The notes under the pieces are model-generated. The model worked only from the letters and a program-made list of their open reading frames with translations, was not told where the DNA came from and made no database searches. From Methanofollis formosanus (GTDB taxonomy: Archaea; Halobacteriota; Methanomicrobia; Methanomicrobiales; Methanofollaceae), in the NCBI RefSeq assembly GCF_019633745.1, contig NZ_CP037968.1, positions 762,225-826,224 of the forward strand: a DNA stretch of 64,000 bases. Reading direction: 5' to 3'. The stretch's first letter is position 1, and each line of letters starts with the position of its first letter. Below, piece after piece: positions 61,858-64,000 of this stretch. Both the position numbers and the translations under genes were made by a program.

Positions 61858-61870
61858 ACCCTCTTTTAAA
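61858..61870 (+). promoter_or_regulatory. TATA box of the RibD-type reductase gene
   Basis: ACCCTCTTTTAAATC places a TTTTAAAT TATA-like element about 28-32 bases before the ATG at 61896, suggesting a nearly leaderless message. Confidence 0.45.
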
Positions 61871-61895
61871 TCTCAGACGTAATATAGAGACAGAG

Positions 61896-62585
61896 ATGAC
61901 AGCGATACCGACGCGACCGCATGTGCTGATGATGTCTGAGATTACCGTGGACGGCAAACTCACCCTGAAGAGGGGGGCGTCCAGCAAGATTCTCATGCAG
62001 CACATGGCCCCAGAGACCGAGGTTCTCCTGCACAAGACCCGCGCCGAATGCGACGCCATCATGGTCGGGTCCAGGACCATTGCCATCGACAACTCGTATC
62101 TGACCGTCCGCCTGATCGAGGGCAAAAGCCCGCTCCGGGTCATCCCCTCCGGCATGGCAACCATATCCCCCGACGCCAACGTGCTCAACCGCGACGCACC
62201 CACGCTCGTCGCCGTCTCGGAAGCGGCGCCCGAAGAGCGGGTCGCCGCGATCCGGGCGAAGGGCGTCGATGTCGTCGTCTGCGGAAAGGAGCACGTCGAT
62301 CTTCCCGCGCTCATGCAGGTGCTTTACGAGGACTACGGCGTCCGGAAGATGATGATCGAGGGGGGTCCGACCCTCAACTGGCATATGCTCAGGCACGCCC
62401 TCGTCGACGAGATCAGGCTTATCCACCTCCCCTTCATCGTGGGCGGCGAGGACACCCCCTCGCTGGTCGGCGGGATGCATATCGAGTCTGAGGATGAGAT
62501 GATCCGCCTCGATCTCCAGAAGTATTATATGTGCGGGACCAATCTGGTGACCGAATACACAGTCAGGTACAGGAATCATGAATGA
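61896..62585 (+). CDS. 2,5-diamino-6-(ribosylamino)-pyrimidinone 5'-phosphate reductase (RibD C-terminal type)
   Basis: A 229-residue NADPH-dependent reductase of riboflavin (and so F420/FAD precursor) synthesis. It begins RPHVLMMSEITVDGKLTLKRGASSK and has AECDAIMVGSRTIAIDNSYLTVR and VRKMMIEGGPTLNWHML, the RibD C-terminal signatures. The archaeal version reduces the ribosyl side chain before deamination. It overlaps sppA by four bases (ATGA), but a functional link between them is not obvious. Confidence 0.88.
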   Translation: MTAIPTRPHVLMMSEITVDGKLTLKRGASSKILMQHMAPETEVLLHKTRAECDAIMVGSRTIAIDNSYLTVRLIEGKSPLRVIPSGMATISPDANVLNRDAPTLVAVSEAAPEERVAAIRAKGVDVVVCGKEHVDLPALMQVLYEDYGVRKMMIEGGPTLNWHMLRHALVDEIRLIHLPFIVGGEDTPSLVGGMHIESEDEMIRLDLQKYYMCGTNLVTEYTVRYRNHE

Positions 62586-63373
62586 ACTTTCTCAGGGAAG
62601 AACTTGAGCGCGTGCAGAAGAGGCGGAGACAGAAGAAGTGGCTCCTCGCAGCAGGGGTCATGCTCTTTATCGCCATAGTCTCCGCCGTCATCATCGCTTT
62701 TGTCCTGATGCCTGCCGTCGCCGGCGAAGAGGTCGCCGTGATCCGGGTGGAGGGCGAACTTCTCACCGGCGATTTCTCGGGCGGGGGGTACGTGGGCAGC
62801 GAGGCCATCGGGCGAGATCTCAGAGAGGCCGCCGACGACCCCTCTGTGGAGGCGGTGGTGCTCAGGATCAACAGTCCTGGCGGCAGCCCGGCCGCCGCGC
62901 AGGAGGTGATCCGCGACCTGGAATATACCAGAGCAAAAAAACCGGTCGTCACCTCGATGGGGGAGATGGCCGCCTCCGCGGCGTACCTCATCGCCGCACA
63001 TACCGACCGGATCTATCTCTCCCCCGACACCGTCACCGGGAGCATCGGGGTGATCTGGCTCTTCCCCGACGAGAGCAAGTGGATGGAAGAGGAGGGCAGG
63101 CAGGTCGAGGTGGTGAAGTCCGGCGAGCAGAAGGACATGACATCCCCGTTCCGCCCACTCACCGATGAAGAACGGGCCTATGCCCAGCAGATGGTGGACG
63201 AGAGTTTCGAGACGTTCATCGCCGACATCATGAAGGAGCGCCCGGTGAAACGCGCCGATGTCGAGACGGCCCGGGTGATCAGGGGCGAAGAGGCCATCTC
63301 CATCGGTCTCGCCGACGAGGAGGGGAACCTCTTCGATGCCATCGATGGTGCGAAGACCCTCGCCGCCGCGTAA
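62582..63373 (+). CDS. sppA: Signal peptide peptidase SppA (serine protease, membrane-anchored)
   Basis: A 263-residue S49-family protease. A basic N-terminus (ERVQKRRRQKKW) precedes one membrane helix (LLAAGVMLFIAIVSAVIIAFVLM), then the protease domain: VVLRINSPGGSPAAAQEV, the nucleophile Ser in SMGEMAASAAYLIAAHTDRIYLSP, and TGSIGVIW. The general-base Lys is probably in EVVKSGEQKDMTSPFR. It degrades leftover signal peptides after secretion; the window also encodes PSH, an unrelated enzyme of similar role. Confidence 0.92.
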   Translation: MNFLREELERVQKRRRQKKWLLAAGVMLFIAIVSAVIIAFVLMPAVAGEEVAVIRVEGELLTGDFSGGGYVGSEAIGRDLREAADDPSVEAVVLRINSPGGSPAAAQEVIRDLEYTRAKKPVVTSMGEMAASAAYLIAAHTDRIYLSPDTVTGSIGVIWLFPDESKWMEEEGRQVEVVKSGEQKDMTSPFRPLTDEERAYAQQMVDESFETFIADIMKERPVKRADVETARVIRGEEAISIGLADEEGNLFDAIDGAKTLAAA

Positions 63374-63491
63374 CGACGAGACCTCACTCAAAAAAATCCG
63401 ATACTTTTTTTCGGCGGGAGAATTCGGCATGAAGCCCGATCACCACGCCTTCCCGACCCCGGAGAAAGAACAGAAAAGGGAAAAAACATGC
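63374..63491. other. Short gap after sppA with T-rich terminator and R2-like scrap
   Basis: ATACTTTTTTTCGGC (63401-63415) is a good oligo-T terminator about 30 bases after the stop. GGGAGAATTCGGCATGAAGC (63416-63435) recalls R2 ends but lacks GGCTCTG. Nothing else recognised. Confidence 0.4.
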
Positions 63492-64000
63492 CAAACCGTG
63501 CCGTCCCCCATCCTATCCCTCATGTGAGACGGCAGGAGAGACCCGGTGAAAAGGGAACGGCACATTTTGATCGTGACGCCGTCCCGCTTGGCCACGAAGA
63601 TTGGAGCGGGATGGGAACAGGTCGATCTATTTCTCAGCGGGATCGCGTGTTCCATGCCGTCCCCACCCTATCTTCTCACGACGATACCAGAGAAGATTCA
63701 GTGATGAGGGGGACGGCGCGGGTGATCATCACGTCGTCCCGTTTTTATGCCCCCAAAGATTGGAGTGGGCCGGAATTGTGAGGGTTCCCATTTCAGCGGG
63801 GACCACGCGCCCATTGCCGTCCCCTGTACAATCTTTCCGCGAGATGCCGGAAAAGATTCGAAGATGAGGGGGACGGCGCGGATTATCACGACGCTGTCCT
63901 GTTTTCATGACCACGAAGATAGGTGGAGGACGGAAGAGTGGTGATCATCATTCCGCGGGATCACGCGTGATGCCGTCCCCTGTCCAATCTTTTCGCGAGA
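63492..64000. repeat. R3 tandem array, second locus (at least three units, continues past the window)
   Basis: TGCCGTCCCC landmarks begin at 63499, 63655, 63815 and 63971, steps of 156, 160 and 156. Each unit has the facing GGGGACGGC (or GGGAACGGCA), then GATCATCACG-like sequence, TCCCGTTTTTATG and GAAGATTGGAG. It matches the array at 18.5-19.6 kb in order, period and direction. No ORF with coding character. Confidence 0.78.

Overview
The window reads as chromosome of a high-GC, hydrogen/formate-using methanogenic archaeon of the order Methanomicrobiales. Genus level (Methanofollis or Methanoculleus-like) is only my impression. Archaeal markers are a TATA-binding protein, transcription factor S, FEN-1, archaeosortase A, a NOG1-type GTPase and two archaeal-type CDP-alcohol phosphatidyltransferases. 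Methanogen markers are F420-type formate dehydrogenase (fdhAB) and two methanofuran-biosynthesis enzymes (mfnD, mfnF). A GxGD presenilin-like protease closely resembles the Methanoculleus PSH enzyme, and the surface protein is of the DUF3821 type found in Methanomicrobiales.

Layout. 0-3.7 kb: start of a wHTH regulator, NOG1 GTPase, PSH protease, a small membrane protein and fen. 4.3-10 kb: three exported proteins (beta-propeller-like, large S-layer-like, PKD/dockerin-like). 11-16.8 kb: a minus-strand run of CDP-alcohol phosphatidyltransferase, AK6-like kinase, hisC, argD, guaAB (ATP-PPase subunit) and pyrG. 17.7-20.3 kb: thioesterase, small ORF, DJ-1/PfpI protein. 20.4-29.8 kb: a 1728-residue multi-PAS hybrid kinase, then a three-gene run (TPR/wHTH protein, BrxD-like ATPase, OB/HD phosphohydrolase). 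31-40 kb: hisD, the wtpABC tungstate/molybdate importer, acylphosphatase, methyltransferase, flavin reductase, PAS protein, TspO, SemiSWEET. 40.2-46.2 kb: fdhBA, a zinc-finger ORF, and the mfnD-mfnF-zinc-ribbon run. 46.3-50.3 kb: surE, a solo tnpB insertion element, rpiA and a wHTH regulator. 50.5-55.5 kb: tbp, acs (AMP-forming), then divergently acd (ADP-forming). 55.7-63.4 kb: RRM protein, twin membrane proteins with a regulator, a membrane protein, tRNA-Leu(GAG), tfs, artA, a second CDP-alcohol phosphatidyltransferase, the RibD-type reductase and sppA.

The most unusual content lies between the genes. Almost every gap over 300 bases outside promoter regions is packed with related GC-rich repeats. 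I resolve three kinds. R1 is a ~210-bp (long form ~330-bp) element with inverted ends GAGGTCATCCCAAAA, and 3-bp flanking duplications are visible at some copies. R2 is a 240-340-bp class with inverted ends GGCTCTGTAGAA. R3 is a tandem ~156-bp unit forming arrays at 18.5-19.6 kb and from 63.5 kb past the window end. One R1 copy sits inside an R3 unit, and another splits a sequence that is whole elsewhere in the window. So R1 behaves like a non-autonomous transposable element (MITE), although no matching transposase is encoded here. The clusters favour gaps between convergent genes.

Functional links: the W/Mo importer lies about 4 kb from the molybdopterin enzyme FdhA. mfnD and mfnF act in the same pathway to the C1 carrier methanofuran. 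acs and acd are two alternative acetate/acetyl-CoA enzymes facing away from each other across a shared promoter region.
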